Shown here piece after piece: positions 55,084 to 63,210 of a stretch of 64,000 nt of DNA. The notes beneath the pieces were generated by a model. The model was not told the DNA's origin and made no database searches. It saw nothing but the letters and a program-made list of their open reading frames with translations. Source of the DNA: Massilia sp. CF038 (GTDB taxonomy: Bacteria > Pseudomonadota > Gammaproteobacteria > Burkholderiales > Burkholderiaceae_D); contig NZ_FQWU01000001.1 in the NCBI RefSeq assembly GCF_900129765.1, positions 682,001 to 746,000 of the forward strand, in the 5' to 3' direction. The stretch's first letter is position 1, and the number at the start of each line of letters is the position of its first letter. The translations under genes were made by a program, and so were the position numbers.

Positions 55084-55752
55084 ATGAATATTCCACAGAT
55101 CTTAGTGACGATCTCGATCTACGCGATTCCGGTCCTGTTTGCCATTTCCCTGCATGAAGCCGCGCACGGTTATGTGGCCCGTTACTTTGGCGACCCCACT
55201 GCCGCCGAGCAAGGCCGCATCAGTCTCAATCCCATTCGCCACATCGATCCCTTCGGCACGATCTTGCTGCCGCTGATACTGTATTTTGCAACCGTGCCGC
55301 CACTGGGCTACGCCAAGCCGGTCCCGGTGGATTTTGGCCGTCTGCGTAATCCAAAAAAACAAATGGTCTTCGTGGCACTGGCCGGTCCCATGGCTAACTT
55401 TGCCATGGGACTGATGTGGGCGCTGCTGAGTATCCTGCTCGCTGCCAGCGGCAGCCCGAGCGCCTTCCTGATGGCCATGACCCAGGTCGGCATGGTGGTC
55501 AACGCAGCCATGTTTGTGTTTAACTTGATTCCGATTCCGCCCCTGGACGGCGGCCGTGTCGTGACCGGTCTGCTGCCCATGGCGCTGGCGCGCCGCTTTG
55601 CCAGCATCGAGCGCTATAGCGTGTTTGTGTTCATCGGCTTGATTGTGCTGATGCAGTTGCGCATACTCGACGGTTACCTGGGCGGCGGCATCGCGCTGGT
55701 GCGCGAGCTGTTTGGCTTGATTCTTTCTCCTCTGACCTTACTTTTGAACTGA
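55084..55752 (+). CDS. Site-2 protease family membrane metalloprotease
   Basis: 222 residues. HEAAHGYVARYFGD (zinc HExxH in a membrane helix) near residue 24 and the second motif NLIPIPPLDGGRV near 149. Four or five TM segments. Cleaves membrane-bound regulators; substrate unknown. TAGAAT -10 lies 11 bp upstream. Confidence 0.92.
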   Translation: MNIPQILVTISIYAIPVLFAISLHEAAHGYVARYFGDPTAAEQGRISLNPIRHIDPFGTILLPLILYFATVPPLGYAKPVPVDFGRLRNPKKQMVFVALAGPMANFAMGLMWALLSILLAASGSPSAFLMAMTQVGMVVNAAMFVFNLIPIPPLDGGRVVTGLLPMALARRFASIERYSVFVFIGLIVLMQLRILDGYLGGGIALVRELFGLILSPLTLLLN

Positions 55753-55758
55753 TTATCT

Positions 55759-56961
55759 ATGTATCCCGATCGTGTCGTTTCCGGAATGCGCCCCACGGGC
55801 ACCATGCACCTTGGCCACTATCATGGCGCGCTGAAAAACTGGATCAAGATGCAGTCCGAACAGCCTTGCCTGTTCTTTGTGGCCGACTGGCACGCGCTGA
55901 CCACGCATTACGACGATCCATCGATCATCGAGCGCAGCACCTGGGACATGGTGATCGATTGGCTGGCCGCGGGCGTGGATCCGTCGCAGGCCACCATCTT
56001 CATCCAGTCGCAAGTGCCCGAGCATGCCGAACTGCACCTGCTGCTGTCCATGTGCACGCCGCTGGGCTGGCTTGAACGGGTGCCGACCTACAAGGACCAG
56101 ATCGACAACATCACCAACAAGGATCTGGCCACCTACGGCTTCCTTGGCTACCCGCTGCTGCAGGCGGCCGACGTGCTGATCTACCGCGCCAGCCAGGTGC
56201 CGGTCGGCGACGACCAGGTGCCCCACATTGAAATGATGCGCGAGATCGCGCGCCGCTTCAATCACATGTATGGCAAGGAAAAAGGCTTTGAGGAAAAAGC
56301 CAACGAGGCCGTCAAAAAGCTCGGCAGCAAGCGTGCCAAGCTGTATCTGGAATTGCGCACCGAATACCAGCAGGAAGGCAAGGATGCGGCGCTGGAACAG
56401 GCACGTGCCATGCTGGAAGACGCGCAAAGCCTGTCGAATATTGACCGCGAGCGCCTGTTCGGCTATCTGGAAGGCAGCCGCAAGCTGATCCTGACGGAAC
56501 CGCAAGCCAAGCTGACGGTCGCCTCGCGCCTGCCGGGTCTGGATGGCCGCAAGATGTCCAAGAGCTATGGCAATGCGATTTCCCTGCGTGAAGATAAGGA
56601 ATCGGTGGTCAAGAAAATCCGCACCATGCCCACCGATCCAGCGCGCGTACGCCGCACCGATCCGGGCGATCCGCGCAAGTGCCCGGTCTGGCAGTTGCAC
56701 GAGGTGTATTCCGATGCCGCCACCAAGGATTGGGTGGTCAAAGGCTGCACCAGTGCCGGCATTGGCTGCATTGAATGCAAGCAGCCCGTGATTGACGCGA
56801 TCATTGCCGAACAGGAGCCAATGCGCGAACGCGCCCAGCAATATCTGGACGATCCCTCGCTGGTGCGCGCCATCGTGGCAGACGGTTGCGACACGGCCCG
56901 TAAACTGGCCCAGGAAACCATGCGCGATGTGCGCGAAGCCATGGGCCTGGCGTACACCTGA
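55759..56961 (+). CDS. trpS: Tryptophan--tRNA ligase
   Basis: 400 residues. Class I motifs: PTGTMHLGHYHGALKNW (HIGH-like) and GRKMSKSYGN (KMSKS). Longer than E. coli TrpS through an insertion (about residues 170-220, EKGFEEKANEAVKKLGSKRAK) seen in betaproteobacterial forms. Shares one base with the methyltransferase start. Confidence 0.97.
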   Translation: MYPDRVVSGMRPTGTMHLGHYHGALKNWIKMQSEQPCLFFVADWHALTTHYDDPSIIERSTWDMVIDWLAAGVDPSQATIFIQSQVPEHAELHLLLSMCTPLGWLERVPTYKDQIDNITNKDLATYGFLGYPLLQAADVLIYRASQVPVGDDQVPHIEMMREIARRFNHMYGKEKGFEEKANEAVKKLGSKRAKLYLELRTEYQQEGKDAALEQARAMLEDAQSLSNIDRERLFGYLEGSRKLILTEPQAKLTVASRLPGLDGRKMSKSYGNAISLREDKESVVKKIRTMPTDPARVRRTDPGDPRKCPVWQLHEVYSDAATKDWVVKGCTSAGIGCIECKQPVIDAIIAEQEPMRERAQQYLDDPSLVRAIVADGCDTARKLAQETMRDVREAMGLAYT

Positions 56962-57524
56962 TGAACGCGGTATCAGCCTGGGTCGCACGTTTTGCGGGGC
57001 AGGTGCCGCCAGGCGAGGTGCTCGATCTGGCCTGCGGCAGCGGCCGCCATGCGCGGCACTTTGCCGCACTGGGCCACTCGGTGCTGGCGCTGGACCGCGA
57101 TCCGGCTGCCTTGCGCGAAACAGCCGGACCTGGCATCACCACCCTGGCTTGCGACCTCGAAGATGGGGTGACGCCCTGGCCGTTCGGGCCGGGCCGGTTT
57201 GCCGGGATCGTGGTCACCAATTATCTGCACCGGCCGCTGCTGGACCAGCTCGCTGCCAGCCTGGCGCCGGACGGTGTTTTGATTTATGAAACGTTTTCGG
57301 TAGGCAACGAAGCCTTCGGCAAGCCCTCGAATCCGGCCTTTCTGCTGGCTGAGGGCGAGTTGCTTGTTTTTGCTCAGCGCAGCGGCCTGGCCGTGGTTGC
57401 ATACGAGGATGGCGTGAGCGCGCAGCCCAAGCCAGCCATGGTGCAGCGCCTGTGCGCGCGCGGGCCGGGGCGGGCGCGCCTGAGGCTGGAAGCGGCAGCG
57501 CTTTCGCCCTTAAACAGGGCTTAA
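56961..57524 (+). CDS. Class I SAM-dependent methyltransferase
   Basis: 187 residues. Motif I VLDLACGSGRHARHFAALGHSVLALDRD, motif IV-like FAGIVVTNYLHRPLLDQL. Resembles tellurite-resistance/TehB-like methyltransferases. Shares one nucleotide (TGATG) with trpS, so coupled. Substrate unknown. Confidence 0.9.
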   Translation: MNAVSAWVARFAGQVPPGEVLDLACGSGRHARHFAALGHSVLALDRDPAALRETAGPGITTLACDLEDGVTPWPFGPGRFAGIVVTNYLHRPLLDQLAASLAPDGVLIYETFSVGNEAFGKPSNPAFLLAEGELLVFAQRSGLAVVAYEDGVSAQPKPAMVQRLCARGPGRARLRLEAAALSPLNRA

Positions 57525-57571
57525 GAAGCCCGAAACCAGTCAAGAATGAACCATAATGGCGGGCGATCCGC

Positions 57572-57577
57572 TACAAT
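57572..57577 (+). promoter_or_regulatory. -10 box of dapA
   Basis: TACAAT, 34 bp upstream of the dapA ATG; no clear -35. Confidence 0.4.
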
Positions 57578-57610
57578 CAGGCTTTTATTTACCAGCATAG
57601 TGTCTTACAT

Positions 57611-58495
57611 ATGATCAAGGGCAGCATAGTAGCAATCGTCACCCCGATGCACGCAGACGGCAGTCTCGACTACCCGGGCCTGAAGAAGCTGATCGACTGG
57701 CATATTGCCGAGGGAACAGATGGCATCGTTATCGTGGGCACGACGGGCGAATCGGCCACGGTCAACGTGGACGAACACTGCGAACTGATCCGCTTTACGG
57801 TCGCGCATGCCAACAAGCGCATTCCCATCATTGCCGGCACGGGCGGCAATTCCACTGCCGAAGCGATCAAGCTGACCGAATGCGCCAAGGAAGTCGGGGC
57901 CGACGCTGCCCTGGTGGTGGTGCCTTACTATAACCGTCCCTCGCAGGAAGGCATGTACCAGCACTTCAAGGCCATCGCCGAAGCAGTGGACTTGCCGATC
58001 ATCCTGTACAACGTGCCTGGCCGCACCGTGGCCGACATGAGCAACGAGACTGTGCTGCGTCTGGCTGGCATCAAGAACATCATCGGCATCAAAGATGCGA
58101 CCGGCAACATCGGCCGGGGCCTGGAATTGCTGCGCGACGCGCCGCCCTCGTTTGCCGTGTATTCGGGCGACGATCCAACCGCCATGGCGCTCATGTTCTG
58201 CGGCGGCGCCGGCAATATTTCGGTGACGGCCAATGTAGCCCCGCGTGCCATGCACGAATTGTGCGTTGCCGCCATGGCCGGCAAGATTGCCACCGCAGTC
58301 GAGATCAACAACAAGGTCATGGGCCTGCACGCCAAACTGTTCGTCGAACCGAATCCGGTGCCCGTCAAGTGGGCCCTGGCCGAGATGGGCATGATGCCGC
58401 CTGGCCTGCGTCTGCCTCTGTCCCCGCTTGCGGCCAATTATCACGATACCGTGCGCGGCGCCCTGCGCGACGCCGGCGTCCTTCCAACGCCCTGA
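57611..58495 (+). CDS. dapA: 4-hydroxy-tetrahydrodipicolinate synthase
   Basis: 294 residues. Schiff-base Lys in [10 protein letters not shown], Tyr in LYNVPGRT, and TTGESATV substrate loop. First committed step of lysine/diaminopimelate synthesis. bamC follows 60 bp later, the conserved proteobacterial order. Confidence 0.97.
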   Translation: MIKGSIVAIVTPMHADGSLDYPGLKKLIDWHIAEGTDGIVIVGTTGESATVNVDEHCELIRFTVAHANKRIPIIAGTGGNSTAEAIKLTECAKEVGADAALVVVPYYNRPSQEGMYQHFKAIAEAVDLPIILYNVPGRTVADMSNETVLRLAGIKNIIGIKDATGNIGRGLELLRDAPPSFAVYSGDDPTAMALMFCGGAGNISVTANVAPRAMHELCVAAMAGKIATAVEINNKVMGLHAKLFVEPNPVPVKWALAEMGMMPPGLRLPLSPLAANYHDTVRGALRDAGVLPTP

Positions 58496-58555
58496 CCCGC
58501 AAGGGTCAGGATCATTCCGACACCAGCTGCCTTTTTAGCTTACTCCCGTTACGAC

Positions 58556-59710
58556 ATGACTATTCGCAAGACAATGAAACCGGCCCTGGCCACCGTAATG
58601 ACTTCCGCGCTGCTGGTCAGCCTGACCGGTTGCGGCATGATCAGCTCCGTGATGGAACAAGACCGCGTCGATTATCGCGGCGCGAAGAAGGCGCCCAAGC
58701 TTGAGGTGCCGCCCGATCTGACCCAGATCGACAAGGACAACCGTTATTCCGTGCCCGATGGGCGCGGCATTGCAACGGCCTCGAGCTACCAGCAGCCGGG
58801 CAATGCCGGCGCGCCTGCAGCCGCGGCAGGGCAGAGCATCGGCCCGGTCAACAATGAAACCATGCGCGTCGAGCGCGCGGGCAACCAGCGCTGGCTGGTG
58901 GTCAACCAGACCCCCGAACAACTGTGGCCGCAGCTCAAGCAGTTCTGGGCTGATTCGGGCTTTACCATTGAAACCGAGTCCGCCACCACCGGCACCATGG
59001 AAACGGAATGGGCCGAAAACCGCGCCAAGATTCCACAGGATCTGATTCGCCGTTCGATCGGCAAGGTGTTCGATTCCCTGTATGGCACCGGTGAGCGCGA
59101 CAAGTTCCGTACCCGCCTTGAGCGCACCGCAGCCGGCGGCACCGAAGTCTACATCAGCCACCGCGGCGCCGAAGAAGTCCTGACCGGTCCGCAAAAGGAG
59201 CAGGCGACCTGGACCGTGCGTCCAAATGACCCGGAACTGGAAGCGATTTTCCTGTCGAAACTGATGGCGCGTCTGTCCGGCGTGGCTGAACCAAAAGCGG
59301 CCGAAGCGGCAGCAACGACGGCCGTGGCCAATGCCCCAGCCGGTCCCGTGCATGCCAAGCTGGTGGGCGACGCAGTGGAAGTTGACGAAGGCTTCGACCG
59401 CGCCTGGCGCCGTGTCGGCCTGGCACTGGATCGCGTCGGTTTCACCGTGGAAGACCGCGACCGCGTGCAGGGTGTGTACTTCGTGCGCTATGTTGATCCG
59501 GAAATGGCATCGAAAGATGGCTTCTTCAAGAAGCTGTTCACCTTCGGCGGCGACGACAAGGCCAAGGAAGCACAGCGTTACCGTGTGCTGGTCAAGACCG
59601 AGTCGGGCGCAAGCGTGAGCCAGGTGACGGTGCAGACCAACGACGGCAAGGCCGAAACCACCCCAACCGGCGCCAAGATCCTCAAGCTGCTGGCGGACGA
59701 GCTGAAATAA
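58556..59710 (+). CDS. bamC: Outer membrane assembly lipoprotein BamC (NlpB)
   Basis: 384 residues. Lipobox LTGC near residue 23; N-terminal unstructured DYRGAKKAPKLEVPPDLTQIDKDNRYSVPDG, typical of BamC contacting BamD, followed by two helix-grip domains (NQRWLVVNQTPEQLWPQLKQFWADSGF and AWRRVGLALDRVGFTVEDRDR). Part of the BAM complex inserting beta-barrel proteins. Confidence 0.93.
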   Translation: MTIRKTMKPALATVMTSALLVSLTGCGMISSVMEQDRVDYRGAKKAPKLEVPPDLTQIDKDNRYSVPDGRGIATASSYQQPGNAGAPAAAAGQSIGPVNNETMRVERAGNQRWLVVNQTPEQLWPQLKQFWADSGFTIETESATTGTMETEWAENRAKIPQDLIRRSIGKVFDSLYGTGERDKFRTRLERTAAGGTEVYISHRGAEEVLTGPQKEQATWTVRPNDPELEAIFLSKLMARLSGVAEPKAAEAAATTAVANAPAGPVHAKLVGDAVEVDEGFDRAWRRVGLALDRVGFTVEDRDRVQGVYFVRYVDPEMASKDGFFKKLFTFGGDDKAKEAQRYRVLVKTESGASVSQVTVQTNDGKAETTPTGAKILKLLADELK

Positions 59711-59727
59711 GCCTCAGTTGGCTCGAC

Positions 59728-59758
59728 AAAAAAACCGACCTGCATGGCCGGTTTTTTT
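59728..59758. terminator. Bidirectional terminator after bamC
   Basis: A-run, ACCGACC-TGCAT-GGCCGGT, T-run: works for bamC and for the convergent small lipoprotein gene. Confidence 0.75.
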
Positions 59759-59795
59759 ACGTCTGCAGGTTTGCGCAAACACAAATCTGCGGGCG

Positions 59796-59822
59796 AAAAA
59801 AAGCCGACCCGCAGGCCGGCTC
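59796..59822 (-). terminator. Terminator of the Ala-rich lipoprotein gene
   Basis: On the minus strand GAGCCGGCC-TGCG-GGTCGGC followed by seven T; strong. Confidence 0.75.
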
Positions 59823-59843
59823 TTTTCCAAACCGTGCTGAAAA

Positions 59844-60110
59844 TTACTTAGCAGCCGATGCAGCAGCCGAAGCGGCAGCCGATGCAGCAACCGAAGCGGC
59901 AGCAGCAGCGTCAGCAGCGGTCGAAGCAGCCGAAGCGGCGGTAGCAGCAGCGTCAGCAGCAACAGCGGCTGGAGCTTCTACTGGTGCTGCTGGAGCAGCT
60001 GCTGGGGTTTCAACTACTGGTGCTGGAGCAACAACAGGAGCTTCTTCTTTTTTAGCGCAAGCAGCCAGAGCAACAGCCAGCAGGGAGACGATCAGCAAAG
60101 ATTTTTTCAT
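59844..60110 (-). CDS. Small Ala-rich lipoprotein
   Basis: 88 residues. Signal peptide with lipobox LAAC at 15-18, then Pro/Val/Ala stretch and a C-terminal run of Ala/Ser repeats (AASVAASAAASAAASAA). Looks like a low-complexity envelope lipoprotein, perhaps an abundant Lpp-like or anti-aggregation protein. The flanking terminators and upstream palindrome suggest a well-expressed monocistronic gene. Confidence 0.75.
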   Translation of the reverse strand: MKKSLLIVSLLAVALAACAKKEEAPVVAPAPVVETPAAAPAAPVEAPAAVAADAAATAASAASTAADAAAAASVAASAAASAAASAAK

Positions 60111-60415
60111 GGGTTTTTCCTTAATTAATTCACTAAAATGTATAACACTATTGCGATGAATAATTACCGGTAATTATCGCTCGTTAGGGAATTCTCGTAG
60201 GCTTTCGTACCTGTTATGGTGCCTGACAGACAACGGAAACTTCCTAACCCGATATTATAGCGAAATTTGGTGCTTCGCAATAGCACAATAATGCTTTTTT
60301 GGAAGCAATTTGTGAACAGGCAACCAATATTATTTTACAAAAACATCCGTATTGGGAGATTTGCAAGCGTATGCCGAAATATCCGAACATTATTCGGATA
60401 TAGATGGCAGTCTGC
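60111..60415. other. AT-rich intergenic stretch with an 18-bp palindrome
   Basis: Clearly lower GC than the surroundings, with no convincing gene on either strand. Contains the palindrome at 60160 and the upstream region of the small lipoprotein gene. Possible regulatory or recently acquired DNA. Confidence 0.5.
60160..60177. promoter_or_regulatory. Perfect 18-bp palindrome
   Basis: ATAATTACCGGTAATTAT, perfect, 50 bp upstream of the Ala-rich lipoprotein start; operator-like. Confidence 0.45.
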
Positions 60416-60895
60416 CTACAATCCTGTGGTGGTCGCGTGGAGGCCCGGTAGCGACTCCGCCCAAATGCCGACGAATCTTTCGTTGCTGATTTCCGTCGCA
60501 GACGGCGAATCAAAGGCAGCTGCGCCACGCATATGATCGCTATGGAAACGCCTGACGATGTGAATATGGTCACCAATACAGAACGAATCGGTCAGGGTTT
60601 TCAGAGGGCGGTTGGTGAGCCGGCATTCAATGCGATGGCTGTAGTCTTGCAACAAGCGCAGGAAGCGCGGGTAGTGGCGCTCGATGTGGCCGCTCTGGTG
60701 CATGGCCAGTTGGATATGCCCGCCCAGGCTCAAAAAATGACGCAGAGCAGCATCGGTTTGACTGCTGCCTAAAGGAAACACTGCAAAGTCGGGATCGAAC
60801 ATCTGCAGGCTGGCTTTGGCGCGGCCAATGCAGTCCAAAAAATGCGCTTCGCATTCTGCGCGCGTATCGAATTTGATTTCCACTGCATCCGCCAT
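60416..60895 (-). CDS. Hypothetical protein (PLD-like DUF)
   Basis: 159 residues. Sequence such as LDCIGRAKASLQMFDPDFAVFPLGSSQTDAALRHFLSLGGHIQLAMH and HYPRFLRLLQDYSHRIECRLTNRPLKTLTDSFCIGDHIHIVRRFHSDHMRGAAAF resembles proteins with a degenerate phospholipase-D-like half (no HKD motif). Lies 10 bp after the ribosomal oxygenase gene's stop on the same strand, so probably co-transcribed. Confidence 0.75.
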   Translation of the reverse strand: MADAVEIKFDTRAECEAHFLDCIGRAKASLQMFDPDFAVFPLGSSQTDAALRHFLSLGGHIQLAMHQSGHIERHYPRFLRLLQDYSHRIECRLTNRPLKTLTDSFCIGDHIHIVRRFHSDHMRGAAAFDSPSATEISNERFVGIWAESLPGLHATTTGL

Positions 60896-60905
60896 GTGTT
60901 TCTCC

Positions 60906-62027
60906 TTAAGCTAATTCGACCCAGCCATCCTGATACCAGGTGTACAGCGCTTCCATCACGTCGTCCGACGCCCCTGCTACCAGCGTGCCCGTTAGCACGC
61001 GTTCGTTGGCCAGGGTGTCGAGCAGCACCTTGTCGGCGCGCCCGACCGCAAACGATTCGCCGTTGATGAAGACGTGCTTGCCACGATATAACATCTGCGA
61101 CTTGAGCGACAGTACCACCCCGCGCTTGGCGACGGTCTCGGCAAAGCGGCCCATGGTCAGCGGTTTGGCCGGCCCGGTAAAGAACACATTGTGCTTGGGC
61201 TCGGACAAATGCTCGCCCACGAAGATGGTCACGTCTTCCTCGGTAAAGCGCACCTTGTTCATTTCCTCGGTGATGGTGGCGAGCATGTGCTTGGGAATTT
61301 CAGCCGGATTTTTGGCCACATCCAGTTCCGGGTCGGCGTAGCGGCCGGGCAGGTCGATGGAGTCGCACATGAACTGCAGGAAGGCTTCGCCCAGTTCCTG
61401 GTAGGACGGTGAACGGAAACCGATCGAGTACGTCATGCATTCGCCTTCGGCCACGCCGTCGTGGGCGTAGTGCGGCGGCAGGTACAGCATGTCGCCCGGT
61501 TCCAGCACGAACTCTTCCTGCGGCTTGAAATTCTTCAGGATCTTGAGCGGCAAGCCTTCCACCAGCGACAAATCCTTCTGCGCGCCAATGCGCCAGCGCC
61601 GTTTGCCGTGTGCCTGCAGCAAAAACACATCATACGAATCGAAGTGGGGGCCGACCCCGCCGCCGTCGGTGGCGTAACTGATCATCAGGTCGTCCAGGCG
61701 CGCGTCGGGAATGAAGCGGAATTCGCGCAGCAGGGCGTCGGCCTTCTTGTCATACAGGTTGGCGCCCTGGACCAGCATGGTCCAGGCTTTCTGCGTGGCA
61801 GCGGGCAGGGCCTCGATCGGGCCGTGCTGCATGTTCCATTCGCCATCGACCTGGGTGATCAGGCGCGACTCGACATGGTTCAGCTTGGCCAGCTCGGCCA
61901 GAGCAGTCAGTGGCAGCAGCGGTTTGAAGCCGGGAATCGCCTGGCGAATCAGCAGCGGCTTCTTGTGCCAGTAATCGCGCAGGAACTGGGCGGGCGTGAT
62001 GTCGCCCAATAGCGTTAATTTTTTCAT
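60906..62027 (-). CDS. Ribosomal oxygenase-like JmjC/cupin protein (RoxA/YcfD-like)
   Basis: 373 residues. JmjC iron site: GPHFDSYDVFLLQ (HxD) and PHYAHDG (second His), with the 2-oxoglutarate-binding region around KRRWRI. Family members hydroxylate ribosomal protein L16. Start at 62027; divergent from the FKBP gene. Confidence 0.93.
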   Translation of the reverse strand: MKKLTLLGDITPAQFLRDYWHKKPLLIRQAIPGFKPLLPLTALAELAKLNHVESRLITQVDGEWNMQHGPIEALPAATQKAWTMLVQGANLYDKKADALLREFRFIPDARLDDLMISYATDGGGVGPHFDSYDVFLLQAHGKRRWRIGAQKDLSLVEGLPLKILKNFKPQEEFVLEPGDMLYLPPHYAHDGVAEGECMTYSIGFRSPSYQELGEAFLQFMCDSIDLPGRYADPELDVAKNPAEIPKHMLATITEEMNKVRFTEEDVTIFVGEHLSEPKHNVFFTGPAKPLTMGRFAETVAKRGVVLSLKSQMLYRGKHVFINGESFAVGRADKVLLDTLANERVLTGTLVAGASDDVMEALYTWYQDGWVELA

Positions 62028-62073
62028 GCGACATTATAACCATGTCCGTATTCGGTCAAGGCGGCGAGAAAGG

Positions 62074-62079
62074 TATAAT
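62074..62079 (+). promoter_or_regulatory. -10 box of the FKBP gene
   Basis: TATAAT, perfect hexamer 29 bp upstream of the ATG. Confidence 0.5.
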
Positions 62080-62107
62080 CTCGCGGTACACACTGAAAGG
62101 ATGCATG

Positions 62108-62650
62108 ATGAAGATTGCCAAGAACACGGTCGTTACGGTCAACTACAAGTTGTCGGACGCACAGAATAACCTGATCGAAGACGGCAGCCAGCCGATGGTC
62201 TATCTGCATGGCGGCTACGAGAACACGCTGCCGAAGATCGAAGAAGAACTCGACGGCAAGGAAGAAGGCTATTCGTCCGTGATCCAGATCGAGCCGGACG
62301 ACGCGTTTGGCGATTACGATCCGGCCCTGGTCAAGGTCGAGCCGCGCAACCGTCTGCCCGAGCCACTGGAAGTGGGCATGCAGTTCGAAGGCATGCCCGA
62401 TGGCGACAGCGACGAAGAAGCGATGATCTTCACGGTCACCGACATTGCCGATGACAAGGTCGTCCTCGACGGTAACCATCCACTGGCCGGTATGGCGCTG
62501 CGCTTTGAATTGTCGGTGGCCAGCGTGCGCGCTGCCACGGACGAAGAAATCGCCCACGAACACGTGCACGGCGCCCATGGTCACCACCATGGCGATGACG
62601 AAGATGACGGCGAAGAAGGCGATCACTTCCGTACCCATCCGGTGCATTAA
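62108..62650 (+). CDS. slyD: FKBP-type peptidyl-prolyl isomerase (SlyD-like)
   Basis: 180 residues from the ATG at 62108 (MKIAKNTVVTVNYKL), 7 bp after AAGG; the preceding ATG at 62105 is also possible. FKBP fold with insert-in-flap domain; FGDYDPALVKVEPRNRLPE is typical of SlyD. The His/Asp-rich C-terminus (GAHGHHHGDDEDDGEEGDH) should bind nickel or other metals, as in E. coli SlyD. Confidence 0.92.
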   Translation: MKIAKNTVVTVNYKLSDAQNNLIEDGSQPMVYLHGGYENTLPKIEEELDGKEEGYSSVIQIEPDDAFGDYDPALVKVEPRNRLPEPLEVGMQFEGMPDGDSDEEAMIFTVTDIADDKVVLDGNHPLAGMALRFELSVASVRAATDEEIAHEHVHGAHGHHHGDDEDDGEEGDHFRTHPVH

Positions 62651-62663
62651 AAAAACCACTGAG

Positions 62664-62690
62664 CGCCTTCTTCGGAAGGCGTTCTGCTTT
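62664..62690 (+). terminator. SlyD-gene terminator
   Basis: CGCCTTC-TTCG-GAAGGCG, with an extra-stable UUCG loop and T-rich tail. Confidence 0.75.
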
Positions 62691-62700
62691 CAGGGCTGTC

Positions 62701-63000
62701 ATGTTTATTGCATTGCTCACGTATGTGCGTCCACTGGATGAAGTGGATGCGCTCATTGCCGCGCACGTGGCATTTTTGGATGCGCACTATGCCAGCGGCC
62801 TGTTCGTGGCATCCGGACGCAAGGTGCCACGCACGGGCGGCGTGATATTGATTGCCCACGCCGAGCGCGGGCATGTGCTCGAGGTGATTGCGCAGGATCC
62901 GTTCAAGGTGGCCGGCGTGGCCGAATACGAGCTGGTGGAGTTTGTGCCGTCCAAAATGCAGCCGGCGTTTGCCGCATTGCCGTTTGTGGCGGGTACGTAA
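62701..63000 (+). CDS. YciI family protein
   Basis: 99 residues, ferredoxin-like YciI pattern: MFIALLTYVRPLDEVDALIAAHVAFLDAHYASGLFVASGR, and IAQDPFKVAGVAEYELVEF. Conserved His/Asp pair present. Function unknown. Confidence 0.88.
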   Translation: MFIALLTYVRPLDEVDALIAAHVAFLDAHYASGLFVASGRKVPRTGGVILIAHAERGHVLEVIAQDPFKVAGVAEYELVEFVPSKMQPAFAALPFVAGT

Positions 63001-63087
63001 ACATCGCTTTCGCGAAGGCGGGGGGCCATACCATATTGAACAACTTCGGCAAGATGGTATAGGTCCCCGCCTTCGCGAGGACGATGT
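63001..63087. repeat. Dispersed long inverted repeat, copy 6
   Basis: Starts with ACATCGCTTTCGCGAAGGCG, mirrored at 63061-63087 by CCCCGCCTTCGCGAGGACGA. First unit of a tandem duplication. Confidence 0.85.
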
Positions 63088-63123
63088 AAGAGCTCGTCGA
63101 GCCTGAAAAGTGTGCCGCGCCCA

Positions 63124-63210
63124 ACATCGCCCTCGCGAAGGCGGGGGGCCATACCGCATTGAACAACTTCGGTAAAATGGTATAGGTCCCCGCCTTCGCG
63201 AGGACGAGGT
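63124..63210. repeat. Dispersed long inverted repeat, copy 7
   Basis: Nearly identical to copy 6 at a period of 123 bp; ends at the stop codon of the downstream gene. Confidence 0.85.

Noticed and set aside
55753-57069. Minus-strand frame across trpS
   Set aside because: Shadow; trpS motifs are unambiguous.
60244-60576. 110-codon minus-strand frame in the AT-rich stretch
   Set aside because: Partly overlaps the PLD-like gene in another frame and lacks pattern or start signal.
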